A stretch of 64,000 bases of DNA from Acanthaster planci (GCF_001949145.1 NW_019091461.1:558001-622000), one strand, 5' to 3'; shown: positions 1-12,440, counted from the first letter of the stretch. Notes: generated by a model not told the origin, from the letters alone. Numbers and translations: made by a program.

Positions 1-1130
1 GCCTCATAGAAAACAAAATCAACTCTACTGCCTCTAACCATATGCAGAAAAGATTTTTTCCTCCAAACCTTAGAGAGCAAAATCGGCTCTCTGAAAAGCC
101 CAAATTCCCAGCTTTTTGGGACTCTTACCAAAAAATGTGTAAATGGCTATAGAGGTTTTGCATGGTCACAGTCTTGCAGGGTAAGTTCGTTATTCCACAA
201 GGAAACCTCCTTTGTGCATACGCCGTGAAAAAAAAAACACTGACCTGCAAGATGGCAGCCATGCAAGCCCTCTATTTTTGGTGCACCTCTTTCTTGGTCT
301 TGCTCTCAAGTATTCAAAATGGACACACTTTGAACAACTGCAGATATTTGTTAGTAAATTTGAACCAAAGGCAACACAAACAAATTACTTAGCCTTTTGA
401 TGAAAAGTAATATGTAGTATTTGTTGCACAGATGTAAATACAATCTGTAATGATGAATCTGGTTACCATGGTGACACCATCGCTAGTAAGCCTTGTGATA
501 AGCATTGTATGGAGTCACTGCTTCATGGTAGTTGCTCCACACAAAACAGAGCACAGTGCTATCTGCTATAAAAGGGGGTGAAAAGATTCAACTACAATAT
601 ACATGTAGGATTAATCAATTAAAATTTTGTGTGAACGTTTCAAACAAACAGCTTGCCCACATGGTGACATTAAAGTTAATAAAACCTTTTGTAATAAAGT
701 GATTTTGTATAGCATTAATGCTTTTTAAAATGAAATTTGGACCTTGTGTTCAAAAATTTGATCTCCTGTTATTTGCTGCCCAGATTTTGGTGAGAATACA
801 TTCAAATATTTTCGATGGACCCCAGACCAACGTATGCTGAAGATTATAAACAGCGCATTATCGAAGCCCGTTATCAGCCATTTTAACAAATCTGGTGGTT
901 GTAGAGCAGTAAAACAAAAAAAATTCGACACAAAAGAGACTGCTCAAATTAAAGTGAACATATTCATGGTTTTCTCCCCAAGTTCGATACAAGTTAGATT
1001 CAAACCTTTACCTAGTAGTCTCTCACTGTTTTAATTCTGGATTGGGTATACATTTAGACACGTTTTGTAGAAATGTTTGTCTTATCCCTTCTACAAATGT
1101 AAATTACATATATAGAAACAACATTTACTC
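1..1130. other. AT-rich stretch without a recognisable gene
   Basis: Only short ORFs are open here and none has recognisable homology or convincing splice borders. The one structured site is a near-perfect RFX X-box palindrome, GTTACCATGGTGAC, at 462-475. No ORF lies at the usual short distance from it, so its role is unknown. Confidence 0.4.
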
Positions 1131-1580
1131 ATGGCAAAGTCCCAATATCTGAAGTTAATCCTTGTTTGCGTAACAGTAACTTATAGTGTTGGTCAATACT
1201 CCCCAATCTCAAGTCCTTGTTACCTAAGAACTCTAGAGCATATCCTGTCATTTTTTTTATTTTTTATTTTTTCATCAGAGGATATTGCTACTTCCAATAT
1301 TAACGATCAACATGATTACGTCCATTACCATGAAGGCTTTTGTGTAATTGGACCAATGCGCCTATTCCGCACTATGCAGATGCATTTATCTTGGTGCCAA
1401 CTGAAGTGCATGTATGACGACATCACTGCTGTATCATTGCTCCCTTGAGCCATTTGCTGTATCATGAATTGTGTCTCATTCCAACTAACTGTTCTGGGGC
1501 AAATTGACTGCCGAGAACATAACCTGAGGAAACAACAGATCAAACAGTCTGAATTATTAACCAGCTGTTTTCTTTTCAGA
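1131..1580 (+). pseudogene. Possible secreted PAN/apple-like domain gene fragment with an in-frame stop
   Basis: The reading frame from 1131 opens with a good signal-peptide-like stretch (MAKSQYLKLILVCVTVTYS, then VGQ). It continues into a cysteine-patterned segment (EGFCVIGPMRLFRTMQMHLSWCQLKCMYDD). A TGA at 1446-1448 interrupts the frame. The same frame then continues with CCIMNCVSFQLTVLGQIDCREHNL. Read together, the two halves have the C-x3-C ... C-V-S-F ... C spacing of PAN/apple-type domains, which are extracellular binding modules. A phase-compatible intron between about 1190 and 1278 (acceptor tcatcag) is possible but not needed. The stop makes this a decayed copy, a small unrecognised intron, or a chance resemblance. 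No neighbouring exon confirms it. Confidence 0.3.
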
Positions 1581-1599
1581 ACCACACAAATTAAAATAA

Positions 1600-4330
1600 T
1601 TGTAACAGTCTTCTCAAGCAGAAGGTATTGTTTAATTTGACGTCGTTTGTCTTCTGAGGGGTGGAGTTAACTGTGACATACTGCCCACAGACAATGATAC
1701 AACTTTTCTATTCATAGTAGCAGCTTCTAGTTTCAAAATGTAAAAAAAAATGCCCGTCAAGAAAAAAACTGCTTCAAGAAAATGAGCTATTTTTCAGACC
1801 ATCATAAAAGCTGTCCCTTTTTAAGGAAACTGATTTGAAAAATGTACTTCAAGAATTTAGTCTTTCCTTGCTCTGATTTTGGTGGGGGATTTTTTTCTTT
1901 GCTCATTGTATTTATCATTTGGCACTGGCAAAATACACATGTATTCTGATACATGTCAAATATGCTTCATGTGTCATTAATCATCTAATTACATATATTT
2001 GCTGACTGGATCTGTTAATTGGATGAGTAAATCAGCCTTTGTATTATCCATCACTTAATAATTTAAGTTGACTGAAATGTACACCCATTTTTTCTTTTAT
2101 TCATTGAAACTTAAAATTTGTTTTTTTAGGGGGTTCTTACTTCAAAGTCTGTTTTGATATTCATGCTTAGTATTTATTTCCTACACGTTTGCTTACAAGT
2201 CTTAGATTTAAAAAGATAATAGTAAGAGAAAATTTGCTGATATGTGAGTGTGTGTGGGTAGGCTTTCACTGGGTTAAGGGGACAATTTCTTTTGTTGGGA
2301 AATTAGGACCCCACAAAAGAGATGAAATACCCTGTGGTTGTTCCCACAATTACGGAACAAGCAATCATGCTTAAGTGTGTACAAAGTGCATATACCACAG
2401 TTCCTAAAGCTCTTTTGAGAGTGTCCAACAGCTGAAATTTTTCTTCATCTTTCAAAATACCCAGTGCCGAAGTTTTATGCATATATTAACCCAGAAATCA
2501 ATACCTTCATTGTGAAAATGATTCACAAGTCACCAGAGCCCCTTTTGACTGACAAGCCTTGACAGAACCAGTGGGAACGGTCAGTATTTTTTATCCAGCT
2601 GCCGAAAATCAGTGATACATCAAAATAAAAGAACTAAGTTTGCTGTTCCTAAATGCAAAGAAAAACAAAACTACTGAAAACAATAATAATCAATCATTTT
2701 TTGACAGAGCATGTCAAACACGAAGTCACTGTTGCAACCCTGTCTGGCTCAAACTGCACGGGAACCAATATTATGATATTATACCACATTTAAATTCAAA
2801 ATGACTGAGTATTTTATTAACAAAAGTTTAGTCTGAAGTGGGTTTTTCTTGTGTCTGGACAGGCCCAAGAATAGTACAATTTAAAACTTGTGAGACAGAT
2901 GTACACTCCCCAACAAATAGAACGTAAACTGCAGTAAAGGTCCTACAACAGCTGCATTTTTTACACCAGCAGTAGAAAGTTTAATAAACTTTTAGTCATT
3001 AAACTAAAAAGTTCAAAGTTACACCTACTTGTTCAAAATCAATGAATATACATGCGTATTCAAACATGGATCGCCTATAAAAAAAAGAAGGCAAACAATG
3101 ATAATGGCATAAATTTATCTTTTCTTGTCCTAAATAAGTGACTGACAGACCACTTCTGCTAACCAAGATGAGGACTTTTGTTTCCGTTTTAAGGGAACTC
3201 TCTAAGCATTCTCTTGAATCAGAAGTTTTTGTTTCATCTTGAAGTCCACATACATGTAGGTCATTAGTGCTGCACTTAATTACACTGATCTGAGTTACAA
3301 GCTAAGTACCGCAGTGGTGCCATGCTGATGCATGCATATAGGATGTAAGAATATGTTAAATTTGCCTCAAGTTAAAGAACACATGGAACATGCATATACA
3401 TGTAAGTAATGGGGTCTCCTTGTACTATATAAAAACCGCATTTCAAGAAATCGCCCGACGTCTACACAGGTAAGCAGGACGTTGTGGGTTTGAATCCCAT
3501 CCGAGTGAGCTTAAGATTTGTCACAACTCCCCAACCACACTGAAAATACAGTGTGAACACACATGCCGGCGTATTGTCTTTTGATAGTAATTATTCAGAA
3601 AACACTCCCTGGAAATGTTTCACTGCATGCACTTGTCTTTGTTTAGTCAGTTCAGAGCATGTCTGCACTTTAAATCTTTCCGAACTGCATTCATGTCTAC
3701 GTATACAAATTCAAGACTACTGGGCCAAGCTGTAACTCTACACTGGGCTTGAGGTCCTTGATCAAGAGTGAAGAATGCGCCATTGGTTTTTGACACCGAG
3801 GTGATGGATTTGAAGAGACTGGTGGGAATAAGAATGAAACACAGAATATTACCTAAGGGTTCATGCGAACTACTCTTTTTTTTTTTTTAGATTTGCATAA
3901 GATGTGATCAGGCACTTCGACTCATCTTTCACAGATACAAATTAGGTATGGCAGGACTTGTGACTGCACATGTACCTAAGAAATGAGGATTTGGTCATTT
4001 ACGAAGACTACCGGTATATAAGGTTGAGTTATAAATTGTGTAGAAGTACACTGTAAATGTGAACACCAACTCTATGTATACTGTACATAAAAAGAACACA
4101 AAATCCACATCAATTCTTAAAATAGAAGTTATTTAACACAAAGAATTTATGAATGGTAGTTACCGGTACCAGAATATGCTATTCAGGAGTCCCAAAGTAG
4201 ACATTTCTTTAACCCAACTTTTCATTTATGCAGAAGTGAATGCATGTTTCCTGTAGCACACTTTTTTACATTAACTGATTAATGTGCAGAACACATTGTA
4301 CATGTTCTGTAAATTACTTTTCCGTGGATT
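1600..4330. other. Non-coding spacer downstream of the RD3-like gene
   Basis: AT-rich with homopolymer runs. No ORF shows homology or good splice borders. It contains one SINE fragment near 3.45-3.56 kb, listed separately. The distal RD3-like 3' UTR probably reaches the right edge of this stretch. Confidence 0.5.
3448..3560 (+). repeat. Fragment of a tRNA-derived SINE
   Basis: A B-box-like stretch (GGGTTTGAATCCC) follows 'gacgtctacacaggtaagca'. The order of words is the same as in the better-preserved SINE at 12441-12612 (a 'gtctgcactagtaagcagga' type stretch, then 'ttgtgggttt', then the B box). The tail carries 'atacagtgtgaacac', like the 'atacagtgttaaaa' tail words of the 12-kb copies. Only part of the head remains, so it is a diverged, truncated copy and not a tRNA gene. 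Confidence 0.5.
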
Positions 4331-4331
4331 C

Positions 4332-4337
4332 TTTATT
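4332..4337 (-). terminator. Candidate poly(A) signal of the RD3-like gene
   Basis: TTTATT on the plus strand reads AATAAA on the minus strand, about 375 bases downstream of the RD3-like stop codon. No closer AATAAA was noticed. The assignment is by position only. Confidence 0.35.
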
Positions 4338-4710
4338 ATCCATAATACATATACAAATACAATGCATTCTTTGACATCACGCCAATGATTACTTCCCTGA
4401 AAAAAGTCAACATTCTCCCGGACATTTTCAGGTTTTCAGAAAAAAAAAAGAGCTGTTACCTTGTTCTTCACTGAAGTACCCAGTTCCTCAAGGACACTCT
4501 TGAAAGAAATTGATTTTTTTTGGTCATTCATCACAACAGCTGTTTGACATCCTTTATCACAAAGAAACTGGTGAGGTATATTGTAAACAAGGTGTCAACT
4601 ACCCTGTCAAAACAGTGGAGCATGGTAAAAAACAAACTTGGATGCTGGCAAATGATTTGGCTGACAAGATTGACATCAACTTAATGTTGAACAGTTGTAG
4701 CAAAAAATTG

Positions 4711-5322
4711 TCACACTGGAAGGTCATCAAAGTTTGTGCAGAACTCGGCCAGGCTCCGAGGCTGAGAAGTCCTTGTCCTGGTGCTAAACTCTGGCATGCT
4801 CAGTGAGCGCTGGGTCACCTGTCTGTCCATGTCCCCGGCATCTGCTGTGTTCAGCGGCGACACACGGACGTTGCTGCGCAGCCGCGTGAGGCTGGTAGTC
4901 CGTTTGGCCACCCACTCGCCTAGCGTCTCCTCCTGGGGCCGCTCCTGGATCACCTGGTGCATCACGGCCTTCAGCAGCAGTGGGATCTCCTCCACCCGGG
5001 GCTCCCGCACCAGCACCTCCCGGAAGCGGTTAATGACCCGCCCCGTCTCAGCCGGCCGCACCTCGGAGCACAGCTCCTCCAGCTGCAGCAGCTGCAGCTG
5101 GGGTGGGGCGTAGTACTTGGGCGGGGTGCTGACCAGCCAGCTGTAATCGGCCACACCCTGCTTCTTCTTGCGGTCCTCCTCCCGCTGCCACTGGGTGTGC
5201 TGGCGCTCTCGCATCTGGTACTCCAGCTCCCCCATCAGGCAGTCTCGCACCACACTGGCCTCATTCTTCTCGGAGAGTTTGATCTCATTGCTGCGGAACA
5301 GTGAACTCAGTGGCATGCTCAT
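4711..5322 (-). CDS. RD3: RD3 (retinal degeneration 3) family protein
   Basis: The single coding exon gives 203 aa, close to the roughly 195 aa of vertebrate RD3. The family hallmarks are in order: an N-terminal MSxxxSSLFRSNE start; a basic, coiled region (residues about 22-55); the signature VADYSWLVSTP (57-67); LQLEELC (79-85); a helical region (residues about 95-130, RFREVL...LLKAVMHQVIQER); RVRSP-like RVSPLNT (153-159); and SLSMPEF (173-179) near the C terminus. In vertebrate photoreceptors RD3 binds and inhibits retinal guanylate cyclase and helps its transport from the ER; the role in an invertebrate is unknown. The start at 5322 is chosen because ATG-AGC-ATG opens the conserved N terminus. 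A likely acceptor (tactactcag) lies just upstream at about 5347, so at least one leader exon precedes it. The exon is strikingly GC-rich against AT-rich flanks. Its opposite strand also has open frames (4781-5304), which are shadows. Confidence 0.9.
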   Translation of the reverse strand: MSMPLSSLFRSNEIKLSEKNEASVVRDCLMGELEYQMRERQHTQWQREEDRKKKQGVADYSWLVSTPPKYYAPPQLQLLQLEELCSEVRPAETGRVINRFREVLVREPRVEEIPLLLKAVMHQVIQERPQEETLGEWVAKRTTSLTRLRSNVRVSPLNTADAGDMDRQVTQRSLSMPEFSTRTRTSQPRSLAEFCTNFDDLPV

Positions 5323-6035
5323 TGAGAGGCTGACTCTCTAACACTGAGTAGTAAAAACACAAAACAAAAGTATTCAAAACTCGTTTGATTAAACCAGTTC
5401 ATCAAAAATCAATTACAACCAGAACAAAGAAAATAAAGGAACAACCATTGAAAAGAACGAGAAGAAACAGCAAAAGCATCAGATTGATTGTACATGTAGT
5501 TTTCAATCCAGATCTTAATTACTGAAGAATTTCATGGTTTTTATGTGCCTTTTCACAATTATTCAAGGACAAACTACACCCTAACATCACGTTCTACGTA
5601 ATTCATTTAACATAAAAAATTTTCCGACCTAAATCAGCACTGAGTTAGAGGCATGCAGGCAATTAATATATAGTTCCACTCCCAAATCATTATGAGTTGA
5701 CTTCAGGATTTCCAAGACAAAGACACAACTGGGTTAAGGAAACATATCCTTTTTTTTTCAAAGTACAGTCTTGAAAGACAAACACAGTAGTATCAAAAAC
5801 TCATTTCTTGACCACCTTTTAATTGAAAAAAAAAAATCTAGCCATCACACCTGCTGAGACAGAATTGATGAAACCACTTCACCCTGATGAATAAATAAAA
5901 CCGCCAGATCACTCCCTCGGAGCCACTATTGCTCTCCTTCACACAGACACAATCTACTTCGCCTCAACGACAGCATAAATCTCCCGAAGGAAACCTCGGG
6001 AATCGTTAATTTCACGCCTGCAAGCAAGTACGTAC

Positions 6036-6096
6036 CTGCTCTATCTTCTGGGCGCCGGTCGACAATCTGCAGTGTGTGTCGCCTTCACCGTCAACT
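6036..6096 (-). other. RD3: Probable non-coding leader exon of the RD3-like gene
   Basis: On the minus strand a pyrimidine-rich acceptor (ctttccatttgcag) precedes 61 bases. They end in a strong donor, GAGCAG|GTACGTAC. This lies about 690 bases upstream of the acceptor in front of the RD3-like coding exon, so splicing between them would give a leader. It could instead be the 3' part of a longer first exon. No ATG-initiated ORF runs through it. Confidence 0.45.
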
Positions 6097-6119
6097 CTGC
6101 AAATGGAAAGAGGGAGGAC

Positions 6120-7600
6120 GGTGGACACTCAATTTATACTCGACTACGTGTACTGGTCTCACACATGTTCCATTGGAAGGGAGAAAAAATAGACTTGCTA
6201 CCAATCCTTAATTAGAAGCCATCTGTCGATTGATCGGAGGTTTGCGCATCTTATGATGTGGCAACTCATTATACAACTTCAATACATGTAGACCTTTGTA
6301 AGCTACATGTAAGTTGCCAATTGAGTTTCTTTGTCTTACCTAAAAAATCGACAGTAAATTTCGTCTTTTAGACTTTTGGAACAAGGAGTTTTGTTTAGCT
6401 CTGGATTTAATTGAAAAAAAAATCCAGAAACAATTCATTAGAAACGTTGGGGCTAGGGATGGTATTTCAAAATTTGTTGCAATTTCTTGAATGTAACCCC
6501 TGTTTTTTGGGAATGGTTATGATATTTCCCTCAGAATCGGTGAATAATGGGTCCGGTTTACAATGCTGTTTAACTTTCTGATTTGCTTTCAGTATAACAA
6601 TAACATCGCAATGTAAAAATAGCATTTGAAGACCAGACAAGTGACATGTGACGTGGAATGTGTCCACACGCACGATTTGCTAATCTGCCCTATCAGGCAG
6701 GAAGATTCCGCATCAATCTTCTCCCCCCCCCGCATCACCAGAGAGAAAAATGTCGCATGTAAATTATCCACGCCTGGCCGATTGGATTCTTCATCCAGTC
6801 GCTGAAATTAAAGAGTCATTCATCATTTATCCCTTGTATTTTCACACTGACTTGCAGACCACACAGAGTGTAATACACACGGTGCACTTCATGCACAGGC
6901 AAATTGTATTTGGAAAGGAAGATGCTCTTTAGCTCTTAACAAATAGCAAGGGGAATCAGTTTGGGAGTGGGCTTGGAAAGAATTCAATTTATGGTGTTTT
7001 CATGTCAGAAAATTTGTTAATAAACAGGGGCCAGAGCTGAACGGTAAGTTTGGTACATCTGAATAGACTGTCTTTGCCTTGTTTGCAAAAATGCACAGAT
7101 ATGGTTACTTGTGCTACATGTAAATGTACCATCTATGTTTGATTCACAGAATCAAGTGAAGTGTTTTGTTACATGTATCACAACGAGAAAAAAAAGTACA
7201 TGTAGTTTTGCATCATTTACATCACTGATAAATAGGTGTCAACGTCATCAAAATTGGGGGGGGAATACCTTCGTTACCTCAAATACGGTAGCTCTTATAA
7301 CTATCAAACTAGACAATCAATGAGCCTTTCCTTTAAAATTCCTGATTAAATGCTTGCAAATGCTTCAGGGATACTTGTATTTTTGTCAAAGCTAACAGCC
7401 TGGTAAAAATGTACATGTAGGCGTGGCAGTACGAAACGCTTTACACAATATTACAAAAAGGTTTACAAAGTCTGGATCAGAATAAATAAATGGCAAACAT
7501 ACACGTGTACATGTACAATGTACATGTGTAATATGCAGACGCATAACAAAACATACATGTACCTACCCATACTAGTTTTAACTTTAAAACTAGCAGCTTA
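6120..7600. other. Upstream region of the RD3-like gene, no gene seen
   Basis: This presumably holds the RD3-like promoter near 6.1-6.3 kb, although no diagnostic core element stands out. A run of TACATGTA-type words lies near 7100-7565. Short ORFs on both strands show no homology. Confidence 0.4.
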
Positions 7601-7632
7601 TGTGTGGCACATGTAGTTTTCTTTCCAATCCA

Positions 7633-7821
7633 CTAACTTTTTCCCAAATTAAAATTCAATGATTTAGACGCGTCAAATTTCAAGCAGCTCAGAGTGAATC
7701 TGTCGGGGGGATAGATGTCGGGGGTTGGGAGTAAGGACGAACGAACGTAATCAGTGAAATAATCCTCTTCATCCTTGCTGAAGGCCTCAGGAAGGGTAAG
7801 GAACCACCGAGCTGAACACAT
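7633..7821 (-). CDS. Possible last coding exon of an unrecognised minus-strand gene
   Basis: The minus-strand frame ending at 7633 reads SARWFLTLPEAFSKDEEDYFTD..., with amino-acid composition and codon use that look coding. An acceptor-like 'ctcggatgtgttcag' sits just in front of the ARWFLTLPEAF segment. The frame ends in TAG. I do not recognise the family. No partner exon was found nearby, although the nearest unassigned minus-strand exon is at 21.6 kb. It may be a chance ORF. Confidence 0.2.
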   Translation of the reverse strand: MCSARWFLTLPEAFSKDEEDYFTDYVRSSLLPTPDIYPPDRFTLSCLKFDASKSLNFNLGKS

Positions 7822-8099
7822 CCGAGATGCAATATCCCTTGAAGGACATATACTGTCTGTACCAAAGTACCATCAGATGAACAGAACTCCTGGCATTGGA
7901 GTTTTCGCTTCAAAGCAAATGCTCTTTCTGTCTCCATGACAATAGATTAAGAAACCCATTGGCATCCATGACTTTTGCATCTATGACCCCCCTCCCCAAT
8001 GGATTTGTTTTGTTTTGTTTTGTTTTAAAGCATAAGAAAGGGAAATTTTGGGGACCATTTTGAATTCCCTTCCTTCTAAACGTGTGTAAAAAAAACAAA

Positions 8100-11000
8100 A
8101 AAAAAGTTTAGCTTTAGAAGTCCCTTTCAGAGAGACAATAAAAGGTTACAGTAACTTGCATAAAGAAGTTTCTGAATTTTCCACCGCCCAAAAAACAATG
8201 TTTATGGATTTGCAACTGTATCTACATTAATACTAAATAATGGGAGGTGCCAAAAATTTGGGAATTTTTTCCTGTAATCTTTTATGGCCTTTTTAACAGG
8301 TGAGATTAGATTTGGGGCTTTTTATTCACCTTTGAAAGAAAAGGAAATTAAATATACTTTTGTGACATTGCCTTTCTCTCATTATTTAAAAAAAAATAAT
8401 AATGCAGTCAACTTCTTTTGTAACAAAGTTAAGGGGGCAAGACAAATCACTTTGTTATAACCAAGACTTTTTTTTTATTATAGAGTGGAAAAACAAAAAA
8501 AAATATAAGAATTCAAGAAATTGGGATTTTCAGAGTTTGTTCTTTATAACAGGATTTTATTATAACAGTGTTCTTATGATGAAAGTCAATTGTGATTGTT
8601 GGCTCCTTTTTCGGGGGAGGGAATGGTGCCCATTGTTCTTGGACAACATCACTGCAAGAACGTCGCCTCTTATTCTCTTCTTATTTTAATTTCTTTATTT
8701 ATTTTTTTGCAGAAAGTTGTTCGAGACGAGACTAACAATCCAACAATATTTTGAACGATTTGTAAGACCCTGACGGCATAATATCAAATCCTGGGATAAA
8801 ATAAATCTTTGGACCCAGGACTTTAAGAAAAGCCTCCTGAGATCTTTTCATACTATCTGCAAGCTTGAGAGCTTAACCTCCTCTGATGGATTTGAAATTG
8901 GGAGAATTTATCATCCAGACTGCTGGGATCACCACTGCCAATTTGCCAGGAAGAGTCAGATTTGGCAATGCCATTACCCGTATGCGCTGTCTCTTTTGCA
9001 CAGCAAACACAACATGACATCCTGACATTATCAGAGGCAACATTGTCCGCCGCGACCTCTCCTCAGCAGGGACCGCTTTATACATAGTGTTCCTGTTGAC
9101 ATCCGTCGTCTGCCTCACTTTTTTCACAGATCCTCTTTCACCTCGCAATTTCCGCATGATCAAGCAAGCTTGGCATCAACCCTGTCGGCACTGAGAATAT
9201 GTTATGATTTCTTGGAGCATTCACGGGCACAACCTTCTGGGGGGGTGCCTCCACCAAATGTCATCGGGGGGATGATGAATGACAATCTTTCAGATTAGGT
9301 TTTACATGTTGAAGTTTGGGAATGTTTTTTGTTCAGATATTTTCATTATTTCAATGTTTGTCCACATTTTTTGTTAATCTATATACATGAACCTATTGTA
9401 GGGATCTGGGGTTTCCCCAGTGAGACAATTACTTTTGATGCAAATATGAACTCTGACCTGCCGATCTCTTGCACGAGATCAATGCGCGAGTATGAGCGTC
9501 CCTTGCTGTGTGCAGACTTAAATTATTTCTAAGCCACGCCCTTCGGCCGGAAGTTGCTTACACTGTATTACATTTTGGCGGGACCTGAGAAGTTTCTGGG
9601 CTTTTCTCAGTGATAGTCCCACGCTTGAGACCTGCACCATGGTGGGCTGGCAGTCACAGCAACATGGATCCTTGTGGGATAACTAAAGCCCTTTTTCCGT
9701 TGGCTTTAGTGTTCATACCAATTTGGGCAAACTTTTAGATGTCAGGGTAAGAGAATTTATGACTGTACAGAGACATTTCATAGTGTGAATTTATCACCAA
9801 CATAGCGAATGTAACGTTTAGTACGATGTACATGTAAGCCACCACTCATTAATAGTATGTCCTCTGTCTTTCTTTAGGGTTATTTCTTGGTTTCTTTTGG
9901 TTACAATTTCATTGCTGATTGACACTTGGGAAGAAATCGAAGGGAATCAAGCCACAGTCGCCTCAAGTCCATTTTTTTGCCTGGTTTTGCACCTCCTATC
10001 CTCCTTAATTGGCGGACGGATCTCCACCCTCCTGACAACTGCAGAAGGACTGGACCATTACATTATAAATACCCCAGTACATAAGACTCCACAGGGACAT
10101 GCTGGTATCTTTCCTGAAATGTGCTTTCCAAGTACTAAAAAATAACTTTAAAAATGGCACCATATGTCCCTTGGAAGAAAGTCTCCCCAACCCCTATGCC
10201 ACTGCTGCACCACTGTGGCAAATACTGTACATACAGTACATAAACATGTAGGATAAACAGTACCTCCAAAAATTTTCAATCTATTTTGTCAACAGTTTCT
10301 ACCATTCAACAAGACTGTACTGACTACAAAAATCAGCCACAAATTTATTTAATTTAAGGCATAGTCTTGAGTGCTGTTGGATTCTGAAAAACCAAGTCGT
10401 TGACTATTAAATCAAATAAGCATTAGGTAAAACCTTAGAATGAAGCTAACCTAAAAGGTTACCCACAACTAAAGATCAAATTATCCAAACAAGTGGTTCT
10501 GGAGATGGGTCGATTTTCATTTGTTGGAAAATGGCCAATTTTTAGGATCTGATTTCTGGAAACGCTCTCTGGTAAAGTTCTCAGAAAAGGAAATTCTGGA
10601 AGAATTTCTTAAATTCAGAAAAACGTACGTACAAAAAGATCTTGGGACCGATAAAACGATACGGATAAAAGGGCAAGAGACACTGTACAAGTAGTGTGGA
10701 TGATGTATGTAAACATACTTTTCAAAGAATATTTTTGTACCAAAAGCACAGTGAGACAACCCAGTAACGGTACATGTACATTGTTCATATATACACATGT
10801 ACTTTGATCAGATTTTAATGCCTCCACTGTAGCCTCAAGCTAGCTTAAAGTGACACACAGTGAAACCACAGATCAAGTGTCAAAATAAGGACAAACAGAA
10901 CAAACAAATTACGTCCTTCCACCACCACACAAGTACAAAATAAAATGGAAAAACAAAATTGTACACTGAGGAACGTGTACTCATGCTTTCAATATCTCTT

Positions 11001-12100
11001 CGTGGCTGAAAGCATATTGATTTTTAGCTCTTCCATGTGAGGAAAAAAAAATGTGCAAAAGCAAATTAAAGATGCACTTGGCTCTCACCTGCAATGTATA
11101 AATATGCGTATCGGCAGATGGCATCTGAGATGATGTATGTAGGAAAACCACTCAAGTCACGGGGAAAAAATATTGACTTGTCTTGGAGTTGTATCACTGG
11201 TGATCTCTAATCCTCCCCTTTGACACTCACTCTCCCGTTGTCAAGGGAACTGACTTTTGTACTGGTAGGGAGGGTGGGGAATAGGAGGGGGGAAACCTTC
11301 AAAAATTCCAGACACATTTTTTAATTGCTGGCGCTTGCTGCGCTTACCGCCGAGTATGCTCTCTCTTTAGTCTGATTGGTCTTGTCCTCCAACAGGCAAA
11401 CATGCAGAATGAAATGTCAATTTGTTTGCATGTGGCCATTTATAGAGACCTAATGTGCAAGTGTACACATGTACAGGACATTCGTCAAAATGTTGTTCTC
11501 TCCCATCGTAGGAATTAGCCTCAACCCGTCAAGGGATTACAAATATCTATATCTAACCAGGGGCTAGCAGTACTCTGCCCACAAGGGACAGGCTGATTTA
11601 GGGCTTTTGACACAGTTTTGCAATATTCATTGAAAACTGAAGGGGAGGGGGGGTTGGCCTCATAAATCCTCCTCAAACACAGGATGGTGCTACTGCTATC
11701 TGACCTACGGTCTTGAATGGAACAGGGTGTTGGTGAGATCCCTACTAGTACGCGTACATGTACATGTACTCACAGGCTCTTAAAATGAGCTGAACCTTTA
11801 ACAGGCAATGACTCGGTGGTTGTTTTCAGTCTTAAATTCAACAACACTGGGACCATGATGGAGCTAAGGAGTAAGCACACATAGAGATCAAAAGGGTCAA
11901 TATAATGGCCACCTCCAGTACTGCAAGGACCAATCAAATTACGCGCCGCTTGCGAGCTACAACGAATGCTGGGAGGTGCATTTGTAAAGGATTAGGGGTT
12001 CCGCGCATGCGTGTCCGTAAACTTCCGCACGTTCAACATGGCCACCATTGAAAGGGGAACCACCATCATCGGAAACTAAAATTTCAATAATTTTGAATTT
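8100..12100. other. Gene-poor AT-rich region with one promoter-like patch
   Basis: No ORF here shows homology or paired splice sites. Features seen are A/T homopolymers, scattered TACATGTA words, a CCGGAAGT ETS-type word near 9553 and a promoter-like GC patch at 11.93-12.06 kb, listed separately. Confidence 0.4.
11925..12060. promoter_or_regulatory. Orphan promoter-like patch (CCAAT, NRF1-like, ATGGCC)
   Basis: Within 135 bases there are a CCAAT box (gaccaatcaaatta), a GC-rich stretch, an NRF1-type palindrome (CGCGCATGCGTG at about 12001-12012) and AACATGGCCACC, similar to a YY1/initiator site. This combination is typical of TATA-less housekeeping promoters. No recognised gene starts here on either strand. 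Direction is uncertain. Confidence 0.35.
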
Positions 12101-12111
12101 TCAATGATTAT

Positions 12112-12378
12112 TTCAAAGATGGATTTGCACCCGGGAGATGTAAATTAATTTTAGGTTTTTGCCCTGCCCGACGACGTGTATTTTAATACTGTATGCTCAG
12201 TGTATGCCCCCGAAGGCTTGTGAAAAAACACAAGCATACTCCCTGGGACTTGAACCCATGACCTCCTGCTGACTAGTGCAGACGTCTTAACCACTGAGCA
12301 TACAGTGTTAAAACACACATCGGGCAGGGCAAAATCCAAAATTAATTTACATCTCCCAAGGGCAAATCCATCTTTAAA
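12112..12378 (-). repeat. tRNA-derived SINE (minus) abutting an inverted tail copy
   Basis: Read on the minus strand from about 12310, a tRNA-like head (CTCAGTGGTTAAGA A-box region, GGGTTCAAGTCCC B box) runs into a shared tail. The tail contains 'cacaagccttcgggggcat' and 'actgagcatacagt' and ends 'ttacatctccc...caaatccatcttt' near 12112. Immediately beyond the head, 12287-12378 repeats that tail in plus orientation. The ends 12112-12200 and 12287-12378 are therefore about 90-base inverted repeats. The structure can be an insertion of one SINE into another or an inverted duplication. Confidence 0.7.
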
Positions 12379-12440
12379 ATAGTTGTTCACGGTACCCGCT
12401 GCTACATGTACATCTGATTTGAACCAGCCAGCCAACACCG

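Noticed and set aside
4781-5304. Three ORFs opposite or overlapping the RD3-like exon
   Set aside because: They are shadows of a GC-rich coding exon; only the 4711-5322 minus frame has homology.
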